Assembly (NCBI GenBank): GCA_021825445.1
Contig: JAKAHA010000003.1
Span: 37,969 to 101,968, forward strand
From: a bacterium
Lineage (GTDB): Bacteria; Patescibacteriota; Microgenomatia; UBA1406; GWC2-37-13
Length of the DNA: 64,000 nt
Direction of reading: 5' to 3'
Under the pieces are notes generated by a model. The model had not been told where the DNA came from. It did no database searches and was given only the letters and a program-made list of their open reading frames with translations. The first letter of the stretch is position 1. Each line of letters opens with the position of its first letter. Positions 38,033 through 47,996 of the stretch are shown here, piece after piece. The translations under genes and the position numbers were made by a program.

Positions 38033-38105
38033 GTAGTGGTGTGATTTATCACACCAAGATAATCAAATTAATGAATAATTTTGGAACGATGAATCGTTCC
38101 ACTAC
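38033..38105. repeat. BIME-like pair: two inverted GTAG palindromes
   Basis: GTAGTGGTGTGATTTATCACACC ... GGAACGATGAATCGTTCCACTAC. Confidence 0.9.
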
Positions 38106-38119
38106 TATATAATCAATAT

Positions 38120-40363
38120 ATGGATCTAACTACCGAAATAGTTGAAGAAAAACAAAATGCCCTGATTGTTTCAAAAAAAGAATATTCGTTTATCTCTCTT
38201 TTGAATAATGAATTAAAGAGAGTCTCCATCAATCATTTTAATTCACCCTATACTTCAAAAAATATTATGATGTTTCGCTATATTTTCATAATTAATAAAA
38301 CGGTATCAACCGATCTAGCTACAAAAAACAAGTCTAGTATTTTTATTTATATATTTTTTGGAAAAAAACACTACATAACAAATTCAAAAAAACTACCGTC
38401 CAATATTAAGATAATAACCGTCAGTGGTCATCATCTTGGAAAAGAAGAAATCGATAAAATACTTTGGTTTGCAATATCAAGTAGTGAAGAAAAAATACTC
38501 AACTTAAATCTATCTCAATTAGTAAAGAAAAAAATTAATTTTATTCCTGATCTTTCTTTAAGTTATAAAAAATTTGTAACTAAAAAAAACTTAGTATCTT
38601 TTGCAATTTTTTTAATCATCGCTACCCACCTAGCATTCTTACCTTTTCTTTTTCTATCGTATTTTTTAAATTACAAAAGTTATCTTGCTCTTAAAAATAA
38701 CTCTCTGAAAAATATCAACAATTCGTCTCCAATAAACGAAATTCCACGAAAATTATATTCAATTGTTCGACCTACTTACTTACTTTTTGGCATTACAATT
38801 TTGCCTGATAATTTACTTGACATAAATGAAAAAAGTTATTTGTTGATTAAACAATCACAATCACTTCTTGACAATTTTAAAGGTTTAGAAGAAATTTTAT
38901 TTCAACCACAAAAAACAATAGAACAAAAAAATATTTTGACCTTACGAATCGAAAAAATGAAAAATAGCCTTAATAGTATTCAAGAAGAGCTTAATATTAT
39001 TGCCCAAAAAATCCCAATAAAAAATAATTTTTTTGATCAAATAAAAAAACAGCTGATTGAAGGAGCTGACAACATTCAAAAAGCTCAAAAAGGAATAAAT
39101 TATTTTCAAAAAATTATTATGCAGGAGAAAATAAGCAAATATGTTATTTTTTTTGCTAATAATTCTGAGCTTCGACCAGGTGGTGGCTTTTTGGGTTCAT
39201 TTGGAATAATTGAGATTGGAAATTACAGTGTTGGTGATATAAAGGTATACGATATCTACGATGCCGATGGTCAATTGACAGTCCACCTTGATCCTCCAAA
39301 ACCAATATCTCAATATCTAAACGTGCCTCATTGGTTCTTTAGAGACTCTAACTTTTCTCCAGATTTTCTAACTAACTATCAGAAAGCATTATTCTTTTTG
39401 GAAAAAGAAATGAATATGACTGGCTTTGATGGTGGTATTTTACTTACGACTACTGCGGTCGAAAACATTCTTTATGCTTTTAATGATTTGTATTTGCCTG
39501 ATTTTAAAGAATATATAAATGCTAAGAATTTCTATCTAAAAACCCAACTTTATGTAGAAAAAAAGTTTTTCCCGGGATCAATCCAGAAAAAAACATTTTT
39601 ATCCTCAATTGTCAGACAAATAAAAAATAATTTTGAGAATGTTGATATAAAAAATTTATTATTTCAAATTAAAAAATCTCTCGATGAAAAACAGATTGCG
39701 GTTTATTTTGAAGATCAAAATTTTCAATCACTTTTTGATACCAACTTTTGGTCTGGTCGTATAATTGATCCAAAGTGCACTCTTTCCAAAGATTGTATAG
39801 CCGATTACGTCTTTCCATATGACGCTAATGTGGGGGCTAATAAAGCTAATTTCTTTATCAATCGTTTTGCTAATTTGAAAATCAAGATTAATGCTGAAGG
39901 AAAAATTGGACACATCCTTTCTCTTCAATATAAAAATGATTCTCCAGCAGAAATTTTTCCTACAGGTTATTATCGTAATTATTTTCAAATTCTATTACCA
40001 AAAAATTCTACTTTAAATCAAATTACTAAAGATGGGGTTCAAATTGAGGAGTTTGATCAAATTGACGATACTCGATATAAACTGATAGGATTTTTTTTCG
40101 AATTGGCACCCGGAAAAATAGCAGACATTAAAATTAATTATCAATTAAACGAATTATTAAAAAAAGGAAGTAATATTTACCAGTTAGTAATTCAAAAACA
40201 AACTGGTGCTAAAAATTCCGATTTGATATTGGAATTTGATTTGAATAAAAATATTTCTATCGTCAATCAAAATTTTTCTCCTATTGTTAAAGATAACCAA
40301 ATCATCTATAATACATTCCTATTGACTGACAAAATATTTTTCATTGAGTTAACAAAGAATTAA
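38120..40363 (+). CDS. DUF4012 domain protein
   Basis: NNSELRPGGGFLGSFGIIEI, PDFLTNYQKALFFLEKE. Confidence 0.87.
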   Translation: MDLTTEIVEEKQNALIVSKKEYSFISLLNNELKRVSINHFNSPYTSKNIMMFRYIFIINKTVSTDLATKNKSSIFIYIFFGKKHYITNSKKLPSNIKIITVSGHHLGKEEIDKILWFAISSSEEKILNLNLSQLVKKKINFIPDLSLSYKKFVTKKNLVSFAIFLIIATHLAFLPFLFLSYFLNYKSYLALKNNSLKNINNSSPINEIPRKLYSIVRPTYLLFGITILPDNLLDINEKSYLLIKQSQSLLDNFKGLEEILFQPQKTIEQKNILTLRIEKMKNSLNSIQEELNIIAQKIPIKNNFFDQIKKQLIEGADNIQKAQKGINYFQKIIMQEKISKYVIFFANNSELRPGGGFLGSFGIIEIGNYSVGDIKVYDIYDADGQLTVHLDPPKPISQYLNVPHWFFRDSNFSPDFLTNYQKALFFLEKEMNMTGFDGGILLTTTAVENILYAFNDLYLPDFKEYINAKNFYLKTQLYVEKKFFPGSIQKKTFLSSIVRQIKNNFENVDIKNLLFQIKKSLDEKQIAVYFEDQNFQSLFDTNFWSGRIIDPKCTLSKDCIADYVFPYDANVGANKANFFINRFANLKIKINAEGKIGHILSLQYKNDSPAEIFPTGYYRNYFQILLPKNSTLNQITKDGVQIEEFDQIDDTRYKLIGFFFELAPGKIADIKINYQLNELLKKGSNIYQLVIQKQTGAKNSDLILEFDLNKNISIVNQNFSPIVKDNQIIYNTFLLTDKIFFIELTKN

Positions 40364-40408
40364 TATTGTCAGTTTCCGTTAGTTATTAATAAATTTACTT
40401 ATTTAGGT

Positions 40409-41149
40409 ATGAAAAAATCACATAGTTCGACAGGTAAAGTCTCATTAAAAGCTGAATCTCGCAATATTTTCGGTAAAAAATTAAATAAAGTTCGAAAGCA
40501 GGGTTTAATTCCTGCAAATATTTTTGGACCTGACTTTAAATCAAAGTCAATTACCGTTGTTTATAAAGAACTCGTTAAGGTTTATAAAGTAGTAGGTGAA
40601 ACTGGTATTATTTATATATCTTTAGATAAAGAAAACATTCCTGTTTTGATCAAAACTATTCAAAGACATCCATTAACTAGTAATTTACTTCATATTGATT
40701 TTAGAAAAGTTGACCTTTCGAAAAAAATCGAAGCCAATGTTCCAGTCAAAGCCATCGGTGTTTCTGAAGCTGTTACTCAAAAAGCTGGAATTTTATTATT
40801 TCAATCTGAAACTTTGTTGGTCGAGGCATTGCCTGCAGATATTCCATCAGTCATTGAGATTGATGTTTCAGTGATTAAAGAAATCGGACAAGAAGTTAAA
40901 GTCTCAGATCTTAAAAAATCTGGTAAATATGAAGTCAAGACACCTGCTGAAAAAGTTATCGTTGCAGTCGTCGCTCATAAAGAAGAAAGTGTCGTGCCTG
41001 AAACAGCCGTAGCTGCTCCAGAAATAATTACTGAAGCCGTAAAGCCAGGTGAAGAAGCACCTGCTGAAGGTGGTGAAAAGAGTGAAAAGAAGGAAAAGGT
41101 TGCTGAAGCACCAGCTAAAAAAGAAGCTCATGCTGACAGTAAAAAATAA
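40409..41149 (+). CDS. rplY: 50S ribosomal protein L25/general stress protein Ctc
   Basis: RNIFGKKLNKVRKQGLIPANIFGPD, PLTSNLLHIDFRKVD; acidic C-terminal extension. Confidence 0.92.
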   Translation: MKKSHSSTGKVSLKAESRNIFGKKLNKVRKQGLIPANIFGPDFKSKSITVVYKELVKVYKVVGETGIIYISLDKENIPVLIKTIQRHPLTSNLLHIDFRKVDLSKKIEANVPVKAIGVSEAVTQKAGILLFQSETLLVEALPADIPSVIEIDVSVIKEIGQEVKVSDLKKSGKYEVKTPAEKVIVAVVAHKEESVVPETAVAAPEIITEAVKPGEEAPAEGGEKSEKKEKVAEAPAKKEAHADSKK

Positions 41150-41165
41150 AAATTAATATCAAAAT

Positions 41166-42185
41166 ATGACAGTTATAAAAAGTGAATTTTCTTTAGCATT
41201 AAATCAAGTAGCAGTAGAAAGAGGCATTTCAGCCGATGATGTCATCTCTTCTATTGAGCAATCAATTGTAGCTGCTTACAAAAAGGAATATTCAAAAGAT
41301 GAAGAAGAAGAGGTAAAAGTAACTGTCAATAAAGATACTGGTGAAGCAAAGATATTTAAAGATGATAAAGATATTACCCCTCCAGGTTTTGGAAGAATTG
41401 CAGCTCAAACCGCCAAACAAGTTATTTTGCAAAAAATCAGAGAGGCAGAAAAAAAGACTGTTGCTTCTCATTATATGTCACAGATTGGAACTTTAGTTAA
41501 AGGCAGAATTATCAGATATGACGGCTATAATGCATCAGTTGATATCGGTAAAGCTGAAGCGGTACTTCCTAAAGAGGAAATGATGAGTAATTACAAATAT
41601 CAGGTTAACGATAATTTAATTGTTTATTTAAAAGAAATTGTTAATGATAAATTTGATAATCCAAAAATTGTCGTATCCCATTCCCATCCAAAACTGATTG
41701 AGGAATTATTTAAAAGAGAGGTTCCAGAGATCGTCAGCGGAGCAATTGAAATTAAAAAAATTGTTCGTGAACCAGGTGAAAGAGCTAAGATTGCGGTCAC
41801 CTCAACTCAATCAGGAGTAGATCCAGTTGGAGCTTGTGTTGGGCAGAAAGGAGTCCGAGTTCAGACTGTAATTGATGAGCTAGGTGGAGCAGAAAAAATC
41901 GATATTATTCAATGGAATAAGGATAATAAATTATTTTTAATTGCTGCTTTATCCCCTGCTAAAATTACATCAGTTGAAATTGATGAGGCGGGAAAAAGAG
42001 CCAAAGTAACAGTTGAAGAAAAAGAGGCGCCTCTTGCAATTGGTCGAGGAGGAATCAACGTCAACTTAGCCTCAAGATTAACAGGTTTTGAAATTGACAT
42101 TGTCCAGATAAAATCGGAAGAAGCCACAATCACTCCTGAAGCTACTCCAGAAAAAAAAGTTGAAGAAGAAAAACCAAAAGCATAA
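41166..42185 (+). CDS. nusA: transcription termination/antitermination protein NusA
   Basis: S1 domain, [42 protein letters not shown]-type KH. Confidence 0.95.
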   Translation: [339 protein letters not shown]

Positions 42186-42216
42186 TTAGTAATTAGAAAT
42201 TAGTAATTAAAAATTT

Positions 42217-43671
42217 ATGTCTTCCCGTCCTCCTATCGTCGCTATTCTCGGTCACGTTGACCACGGTAAAACTACCCTCTTGGATTATATTCGCAAAAGC
42301 AATATCACAGATCGTGAGTATGGCGGAATCACCCAAAAAATTGGAGCTTATGAGATTACCACTAATTTTAAAGACTACAAAACTAATAAGATAACGTTTA
42401 TAGATACTCCAGGGCACGAAGCCTTTACAAAACTTAGAGCCCGAGGAGCAAATGTCGCCGATATTGCCCTACTTTTGATTGATGGAAAGGATTCTGTCAT
42501 GCCACAAACTGAAGAATCAATCTCACATATCAAAGCCGCAGGAATTCCATTTATTGTTGTCATCAATAAAATTGATCTTCCAGAAACTAATCCAGATAAA
42601 GTAAAAAATGATCTTTTAAAATACGAAGTAATGACCGAAGGTAAAGGTGGAGATGTTCCAGTTGCCCTGGTTTCCGCAAAAACTGGCAAGGGAATTAACG
42701 AACTATTGGAAACAATCTTATTTATTGCTTCAGATTTAAAACTTACGTATGATGAAAAAAACCCTGCAACTGCCTATATCATTGAAACAAAAAAAGATCG
42801 TCGGGGAATTGTTGCCAGTGCAATAATTAAAGATGGATCAATAAAAATAGCTGATGTCGTCTATACAAATGATCAAAAAATAAAAGTAAAATCACTGATT
42901 AACGACCTTGGAAAAAATGTTACTCAAGTTATTCCCGCAAATCCCTTTGAAATTACCGGATTTAACGAAATGCCCGAAGTTGGAAGTATGATTAAACAAC
43001 AATTGACCGAAAAGATAGCTACGCCCGACGCCCTACCCTCTACTCCCTCAATAGCTTTAACTCTTGAGGATGTCCTCAAGGTTGAGGTCGTTGAGAAGAG
43101 GCTACCTGCAATAATTAAAGCTGATTCTCAAGGTAGTGTTGAGGCAATAAAAAATTCTTTGAAAAATAATACTAACTTAAATATTGTTCTCATCGCAGTT
43201 GGTGAAATTAATAAATCGGATATTTTTCTGGCAAAAGCGACCAAATCAATCATTATTGGATTTACTGTCAAAACGAGTCATGAGGCTGAAAGTCTAGCTA
43301 AACAAGAAAAAGTGATTATCAAAAGCTATCAAATTATCTATGAGTTGCTTGATGAACTTAATGAGGTTGCCAATTTAATAAAAGAAAAAGAGGAAAAAGA
43401 AAAAAATCTAAAAGGTGAGGCTCAAATACTTGCTAATTTTGTAATTGAAGGGGAAAAAATCTTTGGAGTCAATGTAACTAAGGGAAAAATCAACCTCGGT
43501 GATGAAATAGAAGTTTTTAGAAAAAATAAACCTATAGGAAAGACTAAATTGGTATCTCTCAAGGTTCGAGCTAAAACTGTAAATGAAGTAAAAAAAGGTC
43601 AGGAAGCGGGAATGATATTTGGTCCTCCACTTGACTTTGTTGTGGGCGATGTGATAAAATCTATCCTATAA
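42217..43671 (+). CDS. infB: translation initiation factor IF-2 (short N-terminus)
   Basis: VAILGHVDHGKTTLLDYIRKSN, GITQKIGAYE, FIDTPGHEAFTKLRARGA. Confidence 0.95.
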   Translation: MSSRPPIVAILGHVDHGKTTLLDYIRKSNITDREYGGITQKIGAYEITTNFKDYKTNKITFIDTPGHEAFTKLRARGANVADIALLLIDGKDSVMPQTEESISHIKAAGIPFIVVINKIDLPETNPDKVKNDLLKYEVMTEGKGGDVPVALVSAKTGKGINELLETILFIASDLKLTYDEKNPATAYIIETKKDRRGIVASAIIKDGSIKIADVVYTNDQKIKVKSLINDLGKNVTQVIPANPFEITGFNEMPEVGSMIKQQLTEKIATPDALPSTPSIALTLEDVLKVEVVEKRLPAIIKADSQGSVEAIKNSLKNNTNLNIVLIAVGEINKSDIFLAKATKSIIIGFTVKTSHEAESLAKQEKVIIKSYQIIYELLDELNEVANLIKEKEEKEKNLKGEAQILANFVIEGEKIFGVNVTKGKINLGDEIEVFRKNKPIGKTKLVSLKVRAKTVNEVKKGQEAGMIFGPPLDFVVGDVIKSIL

Positions 43672-43676
43672 GAAAT

Positions 43677-44600
43677 ATGGATAATAATCAAAATACACTT
43701 GCCCGCATTCAAGAAATTACGACTAAATGTCGTTCAGCTGTTATTGTTATACCTCCAAATCCATCTGTTGATGCAATTGCAGCCTCAACTTCTTTGTATT
43801 TAGCTTTAAATAAAATGGGAAAGACTATTTCTATCGCCTGTAGTCAAAAAGTTCAGTCAGATTTAGCTGCCTCAGATAAAATCCAAAATATTATCGGAGC
43901 CGGTGGCGACAGCCTAATGGTTTCATTTCCATATTCTGACGGTGCAATTGATAAGGTTGACTATAATATTCAGGGAAATTCTTTTAATTTAGTGGTTACT
44001 CCACGACCGGGACACCAGAAACTAAACCCCAATCAAGTTAATTTTTCCTACACTGGTGGTCTAGTTGACGTCATTTTTGTAATCGATGCTCCAACTTTAA
44101 ATAGCTTGGGAACAATTTATACCGAAAATCAAAATCAATTTAATGGAAAAGATATTATAAATATCGATCGCCATTTGACTAATGCTTATTACGGCACAGT
44201 TAACTACGTTAATAAAACCATATCTTCGATCTCTGAACTTGTTTTGTCAATTATTCAAACATTAGGAAGTGAAATAGATCGAGATATTGCCACTAATTTA
44301 TATGCAGGTTCCGCCGCCTCAACTAATAATTTTACTTCTTATTCAACAAACGCCGATACTTTTGAACATATTGCAGTTTTACTTAGAGCAGGAGCAATCA
44401 AAAAAACTTTCAAGAAACCTGATCAACCTCAAATAATGAGACCACAACCTCAAGTAATTAACTCTATGCCAAGTCATTCTCCCGAAGTACCAAAGTCAGG
44501 ACCGATTGAATCAGTCGAAAAAGAGGCAGTAATTGATAAACCCCAAACCAGCCAAGAATGGCTAAAGCCAAAAATATTCAAAGGTGGGGGTTTGATATAA
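43677..44600 (+). CDS. DHH-family (NrnA-like) protein with degenerate catalytic motifs
   Basis: PPNPSVDAIAASTSLYLAL and NIDRHLTNAYYG replace canonical NPDxDAxGS and IDHHxxN; located after infB. Confidence 0.62.
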   Translation: MDNNQNTLARIQEITTKCRSAVIVIPPNPSVDAIAASTSLYLALNKMGKTISIACSQKVQSDLAASDKIQNIIGAGGDSLMVSFPYSDGAIDKVDYNIQGNSFNLVVTPRPGHQKLNPNQVNFSYTGGLVDVIFVIDAPTLNSLGTIYTENQNQFNGKDIINIDRHLTNAYYGTVNYVNKTISSISELVLSIIQTLGSEIDRDIATNLYAGSAASTNNFTSYSTNADTFEHIAVLLRAGAIKKTFKKPDQPQIMRPQPQVINSMPSHSPEVPKSGPIESVEKEAVIDKPQTSQEWLKPKIFKGGGLI

Positions 44601-44621
44601 AAATATAGTTTCAATTTCTTC

Positions 44622-44693
44622 GTAGTGGAACGATTCATCGTTCCATAATAATACATTTAATGAATATTTTGGTGTGATAAATCACACCACTAC
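44622..44693. repeat. BIME-like pair, reverse orientation relative to 38033..38105
   Basis: GTAGTGGAACGATTCATCGTTCC ... GGTGTGATAAATCACACCACTAC. Confidence 0.9.
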
Positions 44694-44714
44694 ATATTAT
44701 GTTAGAATTAATTC

Positions 44715-45650
44715 ATGAATTTTGTTTATATTTTTATTGTTTTTGGTGCTTCTGTTTTAATAATCCTTTACTTCATTAAAACTTGGTTAAACAAACTTGA
44801 AGAAAAGACTACCCTTTCTTCAGATATCGTTGAATGGCTAAAAACTTCCAATCAATCAGTTGATCAGAAATTAAGTCGCAACATGGAGATTTTTGCTTCA
44901 GTCCAAAAATCAATCGGTGAATTTTCAGAAATTGGAAGGTCGATGAAAGAGCTACAAGAATATTTAACTTCACCGAAACTTCGTGGAAATATCGGCGAAC
45001 ATGTTCTTAAAGAACTTCTTGCACAAAACTTTCCAAAGTCATCATATAAATTACAATATCATTTTAAAACTGGTTCAATTGTTGACGCCGTCTTAATAAC
45101 CTCTCAAGGAATAATTCCAATTGATTCAAAATTTCCGATCGATACTTTTAAAAAAATTTCCCGAACAACTAACAAAGAAGAAATTACATCAATAAAAAAA
45201 GATTTTGAACGAGACGTTAAAAAACACGTTGATGATATTGCAAGAAAATATATACTCACACAAGAAAAAACCGTTGATTACGCATTAATGTATGTGCCAT
45301 CGGAAAGTATTTATTATGAATTGATAAATAACGATGCATTATTTGATTACGCCGGTCAAAATAGAGTCTTACCTGTTTCACCTATGAGTTTTTATGCTTA
45401 TATTAAAGCCATTCTTATTTCATTTGAAGGAGAAAAAATTGAAACCAAAGCCAAAGAAATTTTAAAAATTCTGCAAGCAATAAAAAAAGACTATCAAAAA
45501 ACCGATGAAGCTTTTTCTGTCTTAAACAGGCATGTAACTAACGCCTATAACCAAAGCTCACAAGTGGCAAAAACTTTTTCATCTTTAGGACAAAAGTTGG
45601 AGTCGACAAATTTATTGACTATTGAAAAACAGGAAAAATTGATTGAGTGA
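44715..45650 (+). CDS. rmuC: DNA recombination protein RmuC
   Basis: GNIGEHVLKELLAQNFPKSSYKLQYHF, IPIDSKFPID, YALMYVPSESIYYE. Confidence 0.92.
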   Translation: MNFVYIFIVFGASVLIILYFIKTWLNKLEEKTTLSSDIVEWLKTSNQSVDQKLSRNMEIFASVQKSIGEFSEIGRSMKELQEYLTSPKLRGNIGEHVLKELLAQNFPKSSYKLQYHFKTGSIVDAVLITSQGIIPIDSKFPIDTFKKISRTTNKEEITSIKKDFERDVKKHVDDIARKYILTQEKTVDYALMYVPSESIYYELINNDALFDYAGQNRVLPVSPMSFYAYIKAILISFEGEKIETKAKEILKILQAIKKDYQKTDEAFSVLNRHVTNAYNQSSQVAKTFSSLGQKLESTNLLTIEKQEKLIE

Positions 45651-45654
45651 TTCA

Positions 45655-45747
45655 GTCATCCACGTGAAAACGGGGATCCAGACTAAAATCACTTTATTTA
45701 TTTTATAATGTAATTATCGACTGGATCTCCTTCTTCAAGGGGATGAC
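45655..45747. repeat. intergenic inverted repeat of the GTCATCCCC..GGGGATCCAG type
   Basis: GTCATCCacgtgaaaaCGGGGATCCAG...CTGGATCtcctTCTTCAAGGGGATGAC. Confidence 0.8.
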
Positions 45748-45758
45748 AATTCATCAGT

Positions 45759-47480
45759 ATGCAAATCAACTTCAAACACGAACTTAAGCTCAATGATAAA
45801 TTAACCAACGAGCAAATCGTCAATCTCATCCTCAAATCTCGAAACATTAAGAATCTTGATCAATTTCTCAACCCCCCATCTCCACTAACCTTAACCCTGA
45901 ATGACTTCGGCTCTTATAATCAATCTTTTGCAAGAGTATTTAAAATACTAAAAGAAATTAAAGAAAAAAATCAAATGATCGTTGTTTATACCGACTATGA
46001 TGCTGATGGAATCACAGGTGGTGCAATCCTTTGGGAAACTTTGTACCTGCTTGGTTTTAATGTTATGCCTTACGTCCCTCACCGAAAGTTGGAAGGCTAC
46101 GGTTTTTCTAAAATCGGGATTGATAATGTAAAAAAACAATATGATCCAGCTCTTATCATTAGTGTTGATCATGGAATCACAAAAGTAGAAGAAGTTGAAT
46201 ATGCAAAAAAATTAGGAATAAAAATTATCGTCACTGATCATCATTTGAAAGGAGAAAAAATTCCAAAAGCTGAAAGCATCTTTCATATACCCGCTCTTTC
46301 AGGGAGTGGTGTCGCCTATTTTTTCGCAAAAGAGGTATTTAATTCATTCCAAAATGTAGAGACAATTCATGAATTGTCCCTACAAAAAAATTTCGAAACC
46401 GATTATCTCGCTCTCGCCGCAATCGGTACCATTGCCGACCTCGTTCCTCTAACTGGTCCTTCACGATCAGTCGTTAAATATGGACTTGAGGCGTTCCCAA
46501 AAGTTAAACGTTTCGGGATAAAACACATTCTTAAACAGGCAGGAATTGAGGATAAAAAAATCACTCCTTACGAAGTTGGATACATGATTGCGCCTCGCAT
46601 AAATGCGATTGGAAGATTGGAACACGCAATTGATGCACTTCGCCTACTTTGTACCAACGATGAAAAAAAAGCACGCGACCTCGCTCGTAAAATTGGGAAC
46701 GTAAATATTGAAAGGCAGGAATTAGTTGAGAAATGTGTAACTGAGGCACGAAAAATGTTAGATGTAGAGACAAGGCATGCCTTGTCTCTACAAAAACAAA
46801 AAATTATAATCCTGGTATCTAATAAATGGCACGAGGGCATCATCGGTTTGATTGCCTCCAAAATCGCTGAAGAATTTTACCGTCCAACATTGGTTCTAAC
46901 AAAAACAGATGCTGGATATAAAGGCTCAGCCCGATCTATCCCCTCTTTTCATATTACGGAATTCTTACAATCTTTAAAAAAATATTTAGTCGGCGTCGGT
47001 GGTCATAAACAAGCCGCAGGGTTTACTTTGACATATAAACAGCTTGACCCATTTGTGACGGCCGTCAGAGATAGGTCAGAAAAATTAATTACAGATAAAG
47101 ATTTGGAAAGAAAGATTGAGGCAGATTTAAAAATCCCAATTTCAATGATTGATTTAGATTTAGTCAAATCATTAGAGTCACTAGAACCTTTTGGTATGGG
47201 TAATCCCCGTCCAATTTTTTATAGTGAAGGAACTCTCACTGGTGTCCAACTCCTCGGCAAAATCCAAAAACATCTTAAAATTTGGGTGTCAGATTCTAAT
47301 GATGAATCTAGTTCTGTCATCCCCGCGAAGGCGGGGATCCAGTCTTTAGAATTAATATCTTTTAATAATGCAGACAAATTTAGAGAACTTTCTAGGGGTC
47401 AAAAAATCCAAATTGTTTATAATCTTGATATAAATGAATGGAATAATAAGAAAACCGTACAAGGAAAAATTACTCATTAA
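45759..47480 (+). CDS. recJ: single-stranded-DNA exonuclease RecJ carrying three repeat-derived insertions
   Basis: VYTDYDADGITGGAIL, SVDHGI, VTDHHLKGEK, GVGGHKQAAGFT. Confidence 0.93.
   Translation: MQINFKHELKLNDKLTNEQIVNLILKSRNIKNLDQFLNPPSPLTLTLNDFGSYNQSFARVFKILKEIKEKNQMIVVYTDYDADGITGGAILWETLYLLGFNVMPYVPHRKLEGYGFSKIGIDNVKKQYDPALIISVDHGITKVEEVEYAKKLGIKIIVTDHHLKGEKIPKAESIFHIPALSGSGVAYFFAKEVFNSFQNVETIHELSLQKNFETDYLALAAIGTIADLVPLTGPSRSVVKYGLEAFPKVKRFGIKHILKQAGIEDKKITPYEVGYMIAPRINAIGRLEHAIDALRLLCTNDEKKARDLARKIGNVNIERQELVEKCVTEARKMLDVETRHALSLQKQKIIILVSNKWHEGIIGLIASKIAEEFYRPTLVLTKTDAGYKGSARSIPSFHITEFLQSLKKYLVGVGGHKQAAGFTLTYKQLDPFVTAVRDRSEKLITDKDLERKIEADLKIPISMIDLDLVKSLESLEPFGMGNPRPIFYSEGTLTGVQLLGKIQKHLKIWVSDSNDESSSVIPAKAGIQSLELISFNNADKFRELSRGQKIQIVYNLDINEWNNKKTVQGKITH
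46356..46383. repeat. 28-nt GTAG palindrome variant inside recJ
   Basis: GTAGAGACAATTCATGAATTGTCCCTAC, encodes VETIHELSLQ. Confidence 0.9.
46764..46791. repeat. 28-nt perfect palindrome inside recJ
   Basis: GTAGAGACAAGGCATGCCTTGTCTCTAC, encodes VETRHALSLQ. Confidence 0.95.
47316..47342. repeat. GTCATCCCCGCGAAGGCGGGGATCCAG repeat inside recJ
   Basis: Encodes SVIPAKAGIQS; same family as 45655 and 50662. Confidence 0.9.
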
Positions 47481-47944
47481 CCTACGACTAGTTTTTTTCC
47501 TCCCAGTAAACCAGCTACACCTAATATTGAGGTTATAACTATTGCTAACACAGGATTACCCCCATTTGAATTTAGTTCAGGTAATGATATACTTTGCCCT
47601 AATCTTCTTCTAACAGTTACACCATCCATATTGCCAACACCCTGTCTTATCACCTCAAAATTTTCTGTACAATTTTTTTCCATATATCTTGTAACAAATG
47701 TCCAATGAGTTTCCTTTTTATTAAACATCACATCTGGATGAGTACTGATTGACCCAAGTGAAGGCGGTATTTCCACGCGAGTATCACTAACATTTCCATG
47801 ACCTGAAAATGCTATTTGAAGATTTTGAAAGGCTGTTTCACAAGGATCAACTGTCGGAAAACTTCCACACGCTAAAATTCCCATTAAGACTGCAGAAACT
47901 CCTAATGCTGCTCTTATGCGGACACTATGGCATTCATTTTTCAT
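47477..47944 (-). CDS. secreted/lipoprotein-like protein with C-terminal TM anchor
   Basis: GILACGS lipobox-like N-terminus; LPELNSNGGNPVLAIVITSILGVAGLLGGKKL sortase-signal-like tail; start trimmed to MKNECHS. Confidence 0.55.
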   Translation of the reverse strand: MKNECHSVRIRAALGVSAVLMGILACGSFPTVDPCETAFQNLQIAFSGHGNVSDTRVEIPPSLGSISTHPDVMFNKKETHWTFVTRYMEKNCTENFEVIRQGVGNMDGVTVRRRLGQSISLPELNSNGGNPVLAIVITSILGVAGLLGGKKLVVG

Positions 47945-47950
47945 ATTATT

Positions 47951-47973
47951 AAAAAACCCGCATTGCTGCGGGT
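47951..47973 (-). terminator. intrinsic terminator just upstream of the 47477..47944 gene
   Basis: Minus strand CCCGCA-GCAA-TGCGGG-TTTTTT (coordinates approx. +/-1). Confidence 0.75.
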
Positions 47974-47996
47974 GGGTAATTTGCAATTAATGCTTA

